This document shows, piece after piece, positions 33,490 to 41,730 of a stretch of 43,284 nucleotides of DNA (position 1 is its first letter; every line of letters begins with the position of its first letter). This DNA is from an uncultured Collinsella sp. Lineage in GTDB: Bacteria > Actinomycetota > Coriobacteriia > Coriobacteriales > Coriobacteriaceae. Below the pieces are notes generated by a model. It did no database searches. It was not told the DNA's origin and worked only from the letters and a program-made list of their open reading frames with translations. Where the stretch lies: assembly GCA_902494715.1 (NCBI GenBank), contig CABUUJ010000010.1, positions 1 through 43,284 of the forward strand. The letters run 5' to 3'. The position numbers and the translations under genes were made by a program.

Positions 33490-35949
33490 ATGCGGCATGT
33501 GCATATTCATGTGACGGGCATTGTGCAGGGCGTTGGCATGCGACCGTTTGTGTATCGCGAGGCCATGGCGCATGGCATTTGCGGATGGGTGCTCAATGCG
33601 GGCGACGGCGTGCATATCGAGGCGCACGCTCCGGCCGATGCGCTCGATGCTTTTGTTGTCGCGCTTTCTGAGCATGCGCCTGTGGCAGCCCGCATAGAGT
33701 ATGTCGAGGTTGTGGACCTGGCAGCCAACGGTTGGGATGCCGCCGATGAACAGGGCTTTCGCATCGTAGCATCGCAGGACCAGACCGCGCACACGACGCT
33801 CGTCTCGCCCGATATCGCCACCTGTGACGATTGCCTGCGCGAATTGTTCGATCCCGCCGACCGACGCTATCACTACCCCTTTATCAACTGCACTAACTGC
33901 GGCCCACGCTTTACCATCATCCGATCGCTGCCTTATGACCGAGCGGCCACATCGATGGACCGTTTCCCCATGTGTCCCAAGTGCGCCGCGGAGTATGCCG
34001 ACCCACTCGACCGGCGTTTTCACGCGCAACCCGATGCCTGCTTTGATTGCGGGCCGCATATTACGTGGCGCGAGGCTGTAAACGGCGATGCGTGCGGGAA
34101 TTCGTCCGCGACACCGACCGTCGGCACCACACGCGAGGCCAGCGACGCTATCATTGAGCGCTGCGTTGAGCTGCTGACCAGCGGTGACATCGTCGCCATC
34201 AAGGGCCTGGGCGGATTCCATCTAGCCTGCGACGCTGCCAACGAGCAGGCGGTAGCCGAGCTGCGCCGTCGCAAACGCCGCAGCAACAAACCACTTGCCG
34301 TCATGGTGCGCAGTCTTGCTGATACCGAGCGCCTGTGTCATATCGACGATGCTGAACGCGATCTGCTCGCTGGCAGTATCCGCCCCATCGTGCTGCTGCG
34401 CCGGCGTGCTGTTTGCGGGAGCGACGGCGATTCTCCCGACGCCCTCGCACTCGCACCGTCCGTCGCGCGCGACCTGCCCGAGCTTGGCGTTATGCTCCCC
34501 TACACCCCGCTTCAGCATCTTCTGCTTACAGCCGCCGCGTCGCACGGTATGCACGCGCTCGTCATGACCAGCGGCAACCTGAGCGAAGAGCCCATCGAGA
34601 CCGATGACGATCTTGCCTGGGAGCGCCTCGTTGCCGCCGGCATTGCCGACGCGTTGCTCGGTAACGACCGCGCGATCCTCTCGCGCTACGACGACTCTGT
34701 AGTGCGCGCGGCGAACGGCGCCGTTATGCCCGTTCGCCGCGCTCGCGGATATGCACCCCAGCCGCTGCCGTTGCCGGCGCTCGACGGCGCTCCGTCCTGC
34801 GTACTCGCCTGCGGGCCGCAACAAAAGGCCACGATTGCGCTCACGCGTGAAGGGACGAACGGCGAGGCAACCTGTTTTGTGTCGCAGCATATCGGCGATG
34901 TTGAAAACGGCGGGACCTTCGATGCCTGGAACGCCGCGCGCACGCGCTTGGAAGATCTCTTTGACTTGGCGCCCGCTGCCTTGGCCTGCGATGTACACCC
35001 CAGCTATCTATCGGGCCAGTGGGCGCGCGAGCAGGCGCGAAAATGCAATCTGCCGCTCGTCGAGGTGCAGCACCATCATGCGCATATCGCGAGCGTAATG
35101 GCCGAGGCCATCGCCGCGGGCCGGCTTACAACCGACGCGCGCGTCCTTGGCATCGCCTTTGACGGCACCGGCGCCGGCACCGATGGGACCATTTGGGGCG
35201 GCGAGTTTCTTGTCGCCGGCCTTGGCGGCTTTGAGCGCGCCGCGCATTTGCGCACCTGGGCGCTCCCCGGCGGGGCGGCCTCCGTGCGCGACGCCCGCCG
35301 CAACGCCTTTGCCCTGCTCAGTGAGCTCGGTCTGCTCGAGCACCCAGGTACCGCTCGGCTTTTGAACAGCCTTGACGAGCAAACGCGCAGCATAACGGCA
35401 ACGATGATCGAGCGCGGCATCAACAGTCCGCGCACCAGCAGCATGGGGCGTCTCTTTGATGCCGCAGCCGCGATTTTGGGCATTTGCGGCCAGGCAACCT
35501 ACGAGGGCGAACCCGCCATAGAACTCGAAGCCGCCGCCTGGCGCGCGCTCGGCGGTAAGACCGTTCGTTTCGACGGTAATCATGCAGGCGTATTCACGTC
35601 TGCCGACGACTCCCCCATCTTGGACCCCCAACCGCCCATCGAAGCTCTTCTGAATGGAATCGAGGCAGGCACGCCGGCCGACAGGCTTGCCCTCGAGTTC
35701 CACATCGCCATCGCGCACGCTACGACCCATATCGCGCGCAAGATTTGCACTCGCGAAGGCATCGATACCGTCGCGCTCTCGGGCGGCGTGTTCATGAACC
35801 GACTTTTGCTTCAGCTCCTCACCCGCAAGCTTAAAGACGCAGGCCTTACGGTCTTGATTCCCCAAACCGTGCCCGTTAACGACGGCTGCATCGCCTACGG
35901 TCAGGCGGCAGTCGCACGCACTCGCCTCGCACAGGTCGCACCGCAATAG
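33490..35949 (+). CDS. hypF: Carbamoyltransferase HypF
   Basis: An 819-residue maturation enzyme that uses carbamoyl phosphate and ATP to put a carbamoyl group on the C-terminal cysteine of HypE, the source of cyanide ligands for [NiFe]-hydrogenase. The acylphosphatase-like domain (1-90) has VTGIVQGVGMRPFVYR. Zinc fingers follow (CDDCLRELF, CTNCGP, CPKC, CFDCGP). The YrdC-like domain (about 210-380) includes KGLGGFHLACDA and KRRSNKPLAVM. The Kae1-like domain has VQHHHAHIASVMAE, GIAFDGTGAGTDGT and LSGGVFMNRL. Start 33490 has AGGGG 6 bases upstream. It is the first of four consecutive hyp genes. Confidence 0.97.
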   Translation: MRHVHIHVTGIVQGVGMRPFVYREAMAHGICGWVLNAGDGVHIEAHAPADALDAFVVALSEHAPVAARIEYVEVVDLAANGWDAADEQGFRIVASQDQTAHTTLVSPDIATCDDCLRELFDPADRRYHYPFINCTNCGPRFTIIRSLPYDRAATSMDRFPMCPKCAAEYADPLDRRFHAQPDACFDCGPHITWREAVNGDACGNSSATPTVGTTREASDAIIERCVELLTSGDIVAIKGLGGFHLACDAANEQAVAELRRRKRRSNKPLAVMVRSLADTERLCHIDDAERDLLAGSIRPIVLLRRRAVCGSDGDSPDALALAPSVARDLPELGVMLPYTPLQHLLLTAAASHGMHALVMTSGNLSEEPIETDDDLAWERLVAAGIADALLGNDRAILSRYDDSVVRAANGAVMPVRRARGYAPQPLPLPALDGAPSCVLACGPQQKATIALTREGTNGEATCFVSQHIGDVENGGTFDAWNAARTRLEDLFDLAPAALACDVHPSYLSGQWAREQARKCNLPLVEVQHHHAHIASVMAEAIAAGRLTTDARVLGIAFDGTGAGTDGTIWGGEFLVAGLGGFERAAHLRTWALPGGAASVRDARRNAFALLSELGLLEHPGTARLLNSLDEQTRSITATMIERGINSPRTSSMGRLFDAAAAILGICGQATYEGEPAIELEAAAWRALGGKTVRFDGNHAGVFTSADDSPILDPQPPIEALLNGIEAGTPADRLALEFHIAIAHATTHIARKICTREGIDTVALSGGVFMNRLLLQLLTRKLKDAGLTVLIPQTVPVNDGCIAYGQAAVARTRLAQVAPQ

Positions 35950-36080
35950 GCTGTTCGGCCAGCCCGCAAGCCGCCGTCTCACAGGTGTAGCGCGTTTGCC
36001 CGCAGCGCCCGCGAGCGCTACCATCAACTGATGGATTATTAAGCGCCCATCCAGCGCAAAGCGTATAAAAGGGGAACAAT

Positions 36081-36341
36081 ATGTGCCTTGCCGTTCCCGG
36101 CAAAGTGGTCAAACGCGACGACGACCTCAAGGCCACCGTCGACATGATGGGCATCGAGCGCCCCGTGTCGCTGCGACTCGTGCCGACGGCGCAGGTTGGC
36201 GACTATATTCTCGTACACGCCGGCTTTGGCATCCAGATTGTCGACGAGCAGGAAGCGCAAGAAACGCTCGAGCTCGTTAACACCATGACTGAGCTGGTCG
36301 AAGAAGACCAGCTCGCCAGCAACCCGGCGGAGGCTTACTAG
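36081..36341 (+). CDS. hypC: Hydrogenase maturation chaperone HypC
   Basis: An 86-residue chaperone that carries the Fe(CN)2CO unit with HypD and contacts the hydrogenase large subunit. The essential Cys2 is in MCLAVPGKVV; the rest is a small beta barrel with VGDYILVHAGFGIQ and a short helical tail. GGGGA is 5 bases upstream. Its stop codon overlaps the GTG of hypD by one base. Confidence 0.96.
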   Translation: MCLAVPGKVVKRDDDLKATVDMMGIERPVSLRLVPTAQVGDYILVHAGFGIQIVDEQEAQETLELVNTMTELVEEDQLASNPAEAY

Positions 36342-37453
36342 TGGCGCCCGAACAGCCGGCTCGCTCCGGTATCGACTTCTCGGCATTCCGCAATCCCAAG
36401 CTGGCTCGCGAGCTCATCGAGCGCATTCATGAGCTTGTCGGCGACCGCGCCATCAACCTTATGGAAGTCTGCGGCACGCACACCGTGAGCATCGGCCGCT
36501 ATGGCTTTCGCTCCATTATGCCGGCCGGGCTCAAGCTGCTGAGCGGACCAGGCTGCCCCGTCTGCGTTACCGCCAACCGCGACATCGACCATGCAATCGC
36601 GCTCGCCAACATAGACGGCGCCATCATCACCACCTTTGGCGACATGATGCGCGTGCCCGGATCGTCTACCTCGCTCGCTGCGCAAAAGGCGACAGGGCGC
36701 GACATCCGCATCGTCTATTCCCCGCTCGATGCGCTCGACATTGCCGAGCAAAACCCCGATCGTCCGGTCATTTTTATGGGCGTGGGCTTTGAGACCACAA
36801 CGCCCACCATCGCCGCCGCCATCTTGGAAGCCGAGGCGCGCGGGCTTTTGAACTTTTCGGTCTATTGCGCCCACAAGACCACGCCGCCGGCGTTGCGCGC
36901 CATCGCCAACGATCCCGAGACCACCATCGACGGCTTTATCCTGCCGGGCCACGTCGCCACCATCACGGGCTTGGCGCCCTTTGGCTTTTTGATCGACGAA
37001 TTCAATACCCCGGGCGTGGTCACGGGATTTGAACCGGTCGATATCCTGCAAGGCATCTGCATGCTGGTCCAGATGGTTGTCGAGGACAGGCCCGCGATCG
37101 GCAACGCCTACCGCCGCGGCGTCAACGCAGACGGCAACCCCGTGGCGCGCCAGCTCGTCGAGCAGGTGTTTGAGCCATGCGACACCACGTGGCGCGGGCT
37201 GGGGCCGATTGCCAACTCGGGCCTTTCCATCCGCCCCGAGTTCTCGCGCTTTGATGCCCGCACTCGCTTTGACGTGCCCGTTGAGCCGACGGTCGAGCCG
37301 CGCGGATGCCGCTGCGGCGACGTGCTGCGCGGGGCCATTGCACCGAGCGGCTGCCCGCTCTTTGGCCGCACCTGCACGCCCGAGCATCCCGTCGGCCCGT
37401 GCATGGTGAGCTCCGAGGGCAGCTGCGCGGCTTACTACCGCTACCGCAACTAG
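36341..37453 (+). CDS. hypD: Hydrogenase maturation protein HypD
   Basis: A 370-residue [4Fe-4S] protein that assembles Fe(CN)2CO with HypC. Typical parts are LMEVCGTHTVSIGRYG, GPGCPVCVT, GVGFETTTPT, YCAHKTTPPAL and LPGHVATITG. The C-terminal cluster region is CRCGDVLRG with CPLFGRTC. The start is GTG overlapping the hypC stop codon. Length is normal (about 360-380). Confidence 0.97.
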   Translation: MAPEQPARSGIDFSAFRNPKLARELIERIHELVGDRAINLMEVCGTHTVSIGRYGFRSIMPAGLKLLSGPGCPVCVTANRDIDHAIALANIDGAIITTFGDMMRVPGSSTSLAAQKATGRDIRIVYSPLDALDIAEQNPDRPVIFMGVGFETTTPTIAAAILEAEARGLLNFSVYCAHKTTPPALRAIANDPETTIDGFILPGHVATITGLAPFGFLIDEFNTPGVVTGFEPVDILQGICMLVQMVVEDRPAIGNAYRRGVNADGNPVARQLVEQVFEPCDTTWRGLGPIANSGLSIRPEFSRFDARTRFDVPVEPTVEPRGCRCGDVLRGAIAPSGCPLFGRTCTPEHPVGPCMVSSEGSCAAYYRYRN

Positions 37454-37501
37454 CCCGGACGCACCCGCACACTGGCACCACCCACGATTGGAGTTTTGGA
37501 T

Positions 37502-38536
37502 ATGTCCCATAGCATCACTGACAGCACCGTCCTGTTAGGCCACGGCTCTGGCGGTCAGATGATGAAACGCATCATCGATGAGGTCTTTTTGGACGCCTTT
37601 GGGTCGCCCGAGCTGCTCGAAGGCAACGACGCCGGCGTCGCCGCGCTGCCCGCGAGCGGGCGCATCGCCATGTCGACCGACAGCTTTGTAGTCTCGCCGC
37701 AGTTCTTCCCCGGTGGCAACATCGGCCGCCTCGCCGTGTGCGGAACCGTCAACGACGTCGCGACCTCGGGTGCCAACGTGCGCTACCTATCGTGCGGCTT
37801 TATCCTCGAAGAGGGCTATCCCATGGATAAGCTCCGCCAGATTGTGCAGACGATGGCCGAAACGGCGCATGAGGCGGGCGTGTCCATAATCACGGGCGAC
37901 ACCAAGGTGGTCGAGCGCGGCGGGGCCGACGGCGTCTACATCAATACCGCCGGCGTGGGCGAGGTTCCCACGGGCGTGGCGCTCAGCGGCGCCAACTGCC
38001 GCCCCGGCGACGTCATCCTGGTGTCGGGCACACTGGGCGACCACGGCATCGCCATCATGAGTCAGCGCGAGGGTCTGGCGTTTTCGAGCACCATCGAAAG
38101 CGACGCCGCGCCGCTCAACCACCTGATTGCCGATGTGCTTTCCGCAGCACCCGACACACGCTGCTTCCGCGACCCCACGCGCGGTGGCTTGGCGTCCACA
38201 CTCAACGAGTTTGCCCAGGCCAGCAATGTTGCCATGGAGGTCGACGAGGATGCCGTGCCCGTGCGTCCCGACGTGCAGGCCGCCTGCGAGATGCTCGGCT
38301 ACGATGTGCTGCAGGTGGCAAACGAGGGCAAGATGGTTGCCGTCGTGCCGGCCGAGCAAGCCGATGCGGCGCTGGCCGCCATGCGCGCCGCCCGCTACGG
38401 CGAGAACGCCGCGATTATCGGCCGCGTGTTGCCACTTGCCGAGGGCGCCCGCCCCGCCGTGCGCGTGCGCACCGGCTGGGGTTCGACCCGCATCCTCGAC
38501 ATGCTCGTAGGAGAGCAGCTGCCGAGAATTTGCTAA
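37502..38536 (+). CDS. hypE: Hydrogenase maturation protein HypE
   Basis: A 344-residue ATP-dependent dehydratase that turns the HypF-made thiocarbamate on its C-terminal cysteine into thiocyanate. The PurM-like fold shows LLGHGSGGQMMKRI, GNDAGVAALP, MSTDSFVVSPQFFPGG and RDPTRGGLASTLNEF. It ends PRIC, giving the required terminal Cys344. Start 37502 has GGAG 8 bases upstream; the in-frame TTG at 37496 is less likely. It is the last gene of hypF-hypC-hypD-hypE. Confidence 0.97.
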   Translation: MSHSITDSTVLLGHGSGGQMMKRIIDEVFLDAFGSPELLEGNDAGVAALPASGRIAMSTDSFVVSPQFFPGGNIGRLAVCGTVNDVATSGANVRYLSCGFILEEGYPMDKLRQIVQTMAETAHEAGVSIITGDTKVVERGGADGVYINTAGVGEVPTGVALSGANCRPGDVILVSGTLGDHGIAIMSQREGLAFSSTIESDAAPLNHLIADVLSAAPDTRCFRDPTRGGLASTLNEFAQASNVAMEVDEDAVPVRPDVQAACEMLGYDVLQVANEGKMVAVVPAEQADAALAAMRAARYGENAAIIGRVLPLAEGARPAVRVRTGWGSTRILDMLVGEQLPRIC

Positions 38537-38641
38537 CGACAAAGGCTCAGGGCTATTAAAGATATTCAGATTCCAAACATGCCCGGCACGCATGCCCAGT
38601 ATCATGGGGTGCGTTTTACAACTCAAGCGGCAGGAGCACCC

Positions 38642-39310
38642 ATGGCAGCAGCTTTTTCCCATGTGATCTTTGACCTGGACGGCACCATCCTCAACACGCT
38701 CGAGGACCTGGCGGCCGCCGGCAACCATACCTGCGAGGCGCACGGCTGGCCCACGTTTGCCGTTGACGAGTACCGCTACAAGGTGGGAAACGGCATGCTC
38801 AAGCTGGTCGAACGCTTTATGCCTGCCGAGTATGCGGGCGACAGCCGTATGTTTGAGCAAACGCTTGCCGAGTTTAGGGCTTACTACGGCGAGCACAAGG
38901 AGGACCACACCGCCCCCTATGCCGGTACGATCGAGATGCTCGACCGCCTGCGCGCCGCGGGCGTGCAGCTTGCCGTGCTCACTAACAAGGACCACGTCTC
39001 GGCGGCTCCGCTTATCGAGAATTATTTTGGTTCCGAGCGCTTTGCGCTGGTGCAGGGCCGCATCGATGCGTTTCCCCCCAAGCCCGAGGCGCCTGTTACG
39101 CTGCATGTGATGGAAGAGCTGGGCGCCAATCCGGCGACCACGCTCTATGTGGGCGATTCCAATGTCGATGTTCTGACCGGTCACAACGCCGGCCTTAAGA
39201 GCGCGGGCGTCAGCTGGGGCTTCCGCGGCCGTGCAGAGCTGGAGGCCGCCGGCGCCGACTACGTGGTGGACACCCAGGACGAGCTCGCAGCGCTGATCCT
39301 GGACGAGTAA
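38642..39310 (+). CDS. HAD-family phosphatase, Gph-like
   Basis: A 222-residue phosphohydrolase like phosphoglycolate phosphatase. Motif I is FDLDGTI (nucleophile Asp11, acid Asp13), motif II TNKDH, and motif IV YVGDSNVDVLTG. The cap region starts near residue 20 and contains RYKVGNGMLKLVERF. The substrate cannot be told from sequence. Start 38642 has GGAG 5 bases upstream; an earlier in-frame ATG adds non-homologous residues. It is 105 bases after hypE and may be read from the same promoter. Confidence 0.9.
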   Translation: MAAAFSHVIFDLDGTILNTLEDLAAAGNHTCEAHGWPTFAVDEYRYKVGNGMLKLVERFMPAEYAGDSRMFEQTLAEFRAYYGEHKEDHTAPYAGTIEMLDRLRAAGVQLAVLTNKDHVSAAPLIENYFGSERFALVQGRIDAFPPKPEAPVTLHVMEELGANPATTLYVGDSNVDVLTGHNAGLKSAGVSWGFRGRAELEAAGADYVVDTQDELAALILDE

Positions 39311-39672
39311 CGAGCGACACTGTTTAACGCAGCTGCGACAATTCTTCCGCGCAGAAAGCGCATCCCGTTTTGGAGCTCCGGAATGGGATGCGCTTTCCGT
39401 TTGAGGCGCATCAGGGAAAACGCATCCCGTTTCAGAGTAATATTCCGGGTCGCACTTTCCGCAACCCACCCCATCCGGAAAATGCGACCCACTATTCGGC
39501 CAAAAACCGGGTCGCATCTTCCCAAGCACTCGATGCAACGCTGGCACAAGGAGTGTCCCCAACTGCCGGCAGAAAAGGAACGTCCCCAGCTGCCGCCTTC
39601 GGCAGCGATGGCAACGCCACAGGTACAAGCGCCACTTTAAGCCAGCCAAGGGAACGACGTTGTTTTGGCAAC
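39311..39672. other. Repeat-filled spacer after the phosphatase gene
   Basis: No gene. It has a perfect 13-bp hairpin (39354-39366 with 39385-39397, GAAAGCGCATCCC), a diverged GGGTCGCA palindrome (39447-39461 with 39476-39490) and two GTCCCC-headed palindromes (CTGCCGGCAG at 39563-39572; GCTGCCG/CGGCAGC at 39589-39606). A stretch AACGACGTTGTTTTGGCAA leads into E3 and recurs near 19652. Confidence 0.75.
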
Positions 39673-39820
39673 GACAGCGAAAGCCCGCCAGAGCGAGCAA
39701 GGTGCCTTGAAACAAGGCGGCATTGACCTTTTGGTCATGCCGCCGAAGTTGAAAGGCAGATTGCCGCTCTGGCGGGCTTGCAGCGTCGAGCAGTTGCGGC
39801 GTTTGGTAAAACGCCGCAAC
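39673..39820 (+). repeat. Structured repeat element E, copy E3
   Basis: In order: GACAGCGA, outer stem left (39681-39695), a bulged hairpin with TTTT loop (39716-39744), TTGAAA, small hairpin GGCAGATTGCC (39755-39765), outer stem right (39765-39779) and a distal hairpin (39793-39804 with 39809-39820, loop GGTA). Here the outer stem is a perfect 15 bp. The distal hairpin ends 3 bases from the stop codon of the lipoprotein gene on the other strand. Confidence 0.88.
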
Positions 39821-39823
39821 GAA

Positions 39824-40381
39824 CTAGCTCAGCATTGCATCCATCATCTCGGAGTTGACGGAGTCGTCGGCAGACCACTCGCCGTCGTCGTTGCAGGTGT
39901 ACTTGAAGATAACCGTGGTCTTCCTGGGCTCGGTGGCCTTGGTCACATCGACCATAACCTGACCGGCCATCTTGTACAACTCGTTATCGGAAGGAACCGT
40001 GTCAAGCGCAGCGACCTTCTCCTGATACTGGGTGGAGAAGTCCTCGACGATCTTGTTCATAGACTTGCAGGTGATGGAGACCTCGGCGGTCGCGACACCC
40101 TTGTCCTCGTCGACCGTCACGTCGCCGATCTTGTAGTCAAAGCCCTCGAGATAGGTCTTGGCATACTCCTTGGGATCGATACCCAGCTGCTCGAACTCGT
40201 CGCCCGAAGCCTCCTCCAGACCAGAGAGAAAGTCGTCGCCACCGTTCTTGACCTCGTCAAACTGAGTCGTAAGATCCTCGGTGATGAGTTTCTCGATCGA
40301 AGGGCCTCCGCAACCGGAAAGCACGACCACACATGCAACCAAGACGGCCATGAGGGGCGCAAGCAGAAGCTTCTTTTTCAT
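39824..40381 (-). CDS. Secreted lipoprotein, unknown function
   Basis: A 185-residue lipoprotein. A basic start (MKKKLLL), a hydrophobic stretch and the lipobox LSGC place the lipid on Cys24. The mature part is acidic and mostly helical with strands (GFDYKIGDVTVDEDKGVATA, KTTVIFKYTCNDDGEWSADD). It resembles small lipoproteins such as DUF5105-like ones, a loose guess. Start 40381 has GGGAGG 6 bases upstream. It is monocistronic; the distal hairpin of element E3 abuts its stop codon. Confidence 0.85.
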   Translation of the reverse strand: MKKKLLLAPLMAVLVACVVVLSGCGGPSIEKLITEDLTTQFDEVKNGGDDFLSGLEEASGDEFEQLGIDPKEYAKTYLEGFDYKIGDVTVDEDKGVATAEVSITCKSMNKIVEDFSTQYQEKVAALDTVPSDNELYKMAGQVMVDVTKATEPRKTTVIFKYTCNDDGEWSADDSVNSEMMDAMLS

Positions 40382-40562
40382 GTTGTTCCTCCCAATCAGC
40401 GGCGCTGCGCTTCCCAGACGCGGCGCACGTTGTAATAAGTAAGCCCATACTATCAACTTATGAACACCCTCGGCAACGCGAAGGCACGGTCGGTTCGTTT
40501 TAGCGTCCGAACGGTTTGCAAGCCCGCCCAACGTGCAATAAAACGCTTTCCCGCGGTGCAAT

Positions 40563-40592
40563 AAAAAAGGTGGCCGGAAAACCCGACCACCC
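40563..40592 (-). terminator. Intrinsic terminator after the IIA gene
   Basis: On the minus strand GGTGGTCGG pairs with CCGGCCACC around a 5-base loop, followed by TTTTTT. It ends the IIA transcript 26 bases past its stop codon. Confidence 0.88.
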
Positions 40593-40617
40593 TTGCACAT
40601 CCTTTGGATGCCGCAGT

Positions 40618-41154
40618 TTATTTGCGGACGACCTTGACGATGGCGTCACCGGCGGCGACAGCGGAGTCGACCTCGACGGCGAGTTCGACATCGGCAAACT
40701 CGGCGGTGTTGGACACGGCCACGACGACGCAGTCCTTGTAACCGGCAGCAGCGATCTTGGCGCGGTCGATCTTGAGAATGGGCTGGCCGGCCTTCACGAC
40801 GTCGTCGGCCTTGACGAAGCCCTCGAAGCCGTCGCCGTTCATGTTGACGGTATCGACGCCAACGTGCACCAGAACCTCGATGCCGCTATCGGACTGCAGA
40901 CCCACGGCGTGACACATGGTGACGGTCACCTTACCGTCGCAGGGAGCGTAGACCAGATCGTCCTCGGGCCACACGGCACAGCCCTTGCCCAGAACCTCGC
41001 CACCAAAGACGGGGTCGGGCACGTCGGCCATCTTGATGACCTTGCCCTTGACGGGCGAGCACAGCACGTCGGCGCCAGCAGAAGCAGAGATGGAGGCCGG
41101 AGCAGCGGCAGCCGCGGGCTCAGCCTTCTTCTTGAACATGTCAAACAGACCCAT
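40618..41154 (-). CDS. PTS glucose-type IIA component
   Basis: A 178-residue cytoplasmic phosphocarrier of the glucose family (Crr-like). A short N-terminal lead with a possible amphipathic helix (MGLFDMFKKK) and an Ala-rich linker precede the domain (about 28-178). The active site has His82 (TMCHAVGL) and phosphorylated His97 (VLVHVGVDTVNMNG), spaced like E. coli His75 and His90. It also shows VYAPCDGKV. It may phosphorylate a separate IIBC permease and regulate other uptake systems. Start 41154 has AGGAGA 6 bases upstream. It is a single gene with promoter at 41204-41233. Confidence 0.95.
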   Translation of the reverse strand: MGLFDMFKKKAEPAAAAAPASISASAGADVLCSPVKGKVIKMADVPDPVFGGEVLGKGCAVWPEDDLVYAPCDGKVTVTMCHAVGLQSDSGIEVLVHVGVDTVNMNGDGFEGFVKADDVVKAGQPILKIDRAKIAAAGYKDCVVVAVSNTAEFADVELAVEVDSAVAAGDAIVKVVRK

Positions 41155-41496
41155 ACGTTTTCTCCTCTTGATTAAGCGCAACGTTGTGCGCATGCCTACG
41201 GTAATTATAGTGCCAAATGGTTCAAATGCTAAGGTGGGGACTCGAATCGCGAGACCTTCCCGGTAGTGCTCGTGGGACGAGCATCTCCTTTGCATCGCGG
41301 GTCGATAAGCCGAGTATCGCCTGCGCACGGGATGGGCAGAAGCGGGCGCACCAAACCCGATACTTCTTTTCGCTCTCGAGTCCTGCCGCCGCCCCGTCCC
41401 TGGCACTTCCTGATACCGACCGAAACGTGCCAAAATAAACCCGTCCCTTTTTGGTAGGTTTGGCGAGTGTGGATTTTCGGACACTTAACTAACGAG
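41155..41496. other. Spacer upstream of the IIA gene
   Basis: No gene. The minus-strand promoter is TTAGCA (41233-41228), an 18-base spacer and TATAAT (41209-41204). A single CCAAAATAAACCCGTCCC arm of the GGGACAGG repeat is at about 41428-41458. A GATTCGAGTCCCC stretch is only tRNA-like. Confidence 0.6.
41204..41233 (-). promoter_or_regulatory. Promoter of the glucose-type IIA gene
   Basis: TTAGCA, an 18-base spacer and a perfect TATAAT, about 50 bases upstream of the start codon. Confidence 0.6.
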
Positions 41497-41554
41497 CGTG
41501 GATAATCTCCCACTTTGAGGCCGTCACCGAGCCAAAAACGGGAGATTATCCACG
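41497..41554. repeat. GTGGATAATCTCCC palindrome, left flank of the Fic gene
   Basis: CGTGGATAATCTCCC (41497-41511) pairs perfectly over 15 bp with 41540-41554. The copy at 42933-42990 is in the same orientation, and the loops share ACTTTGAG and GCCAAAA. Together they bracket a 1.4-kb Fic gene segment. Confidence 0.88.
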
Positions 41555-41635
41555 TTCATTTTGGATGACCCCCTTGTACCAAGCTGAGCTCCATGGTCAA
41601 GTAATAACGACTTCTCATCATTAGATTGTTTACAC

Positions 41636-41703
41636 CAATTCTAATAACTATTTAATCATTAAACTCGTTATTAGAATTGATATGATTAGCCTAATAACGA
41701 GTT
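41636..41703 (+). promoter_or_regulatory. Operator with repeated CTAATAAC sites upstream of the Fic gene
   Basis: Half-sites CTAATAAC (41641-41648), GTTATTAG (41667-41674) and CTAATAAC (41691-41698) form two overlapping perfect 13-bp inverted repeats: 41636-41648 with 41667-41679, and 41662-41674 with 41691-41703. A further TAATAACGA is at 41602-41610. A TATGAT that may be the -10 box is at 41681-41686 between two half-sites. The wHTH of the downstream protein may bind here. Confidence 0.75.
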
Positions 41704-41730
41704 TCCGGCACTAAAGATATGGAGGGCGCG

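Noticed and set aside
41215..41260. tRNA T-arm-like sequence on the minus strand (GATTCGAGTCCCC)
   Set aside because: The flanking bases do not pair as a T stem and no other arms follow.
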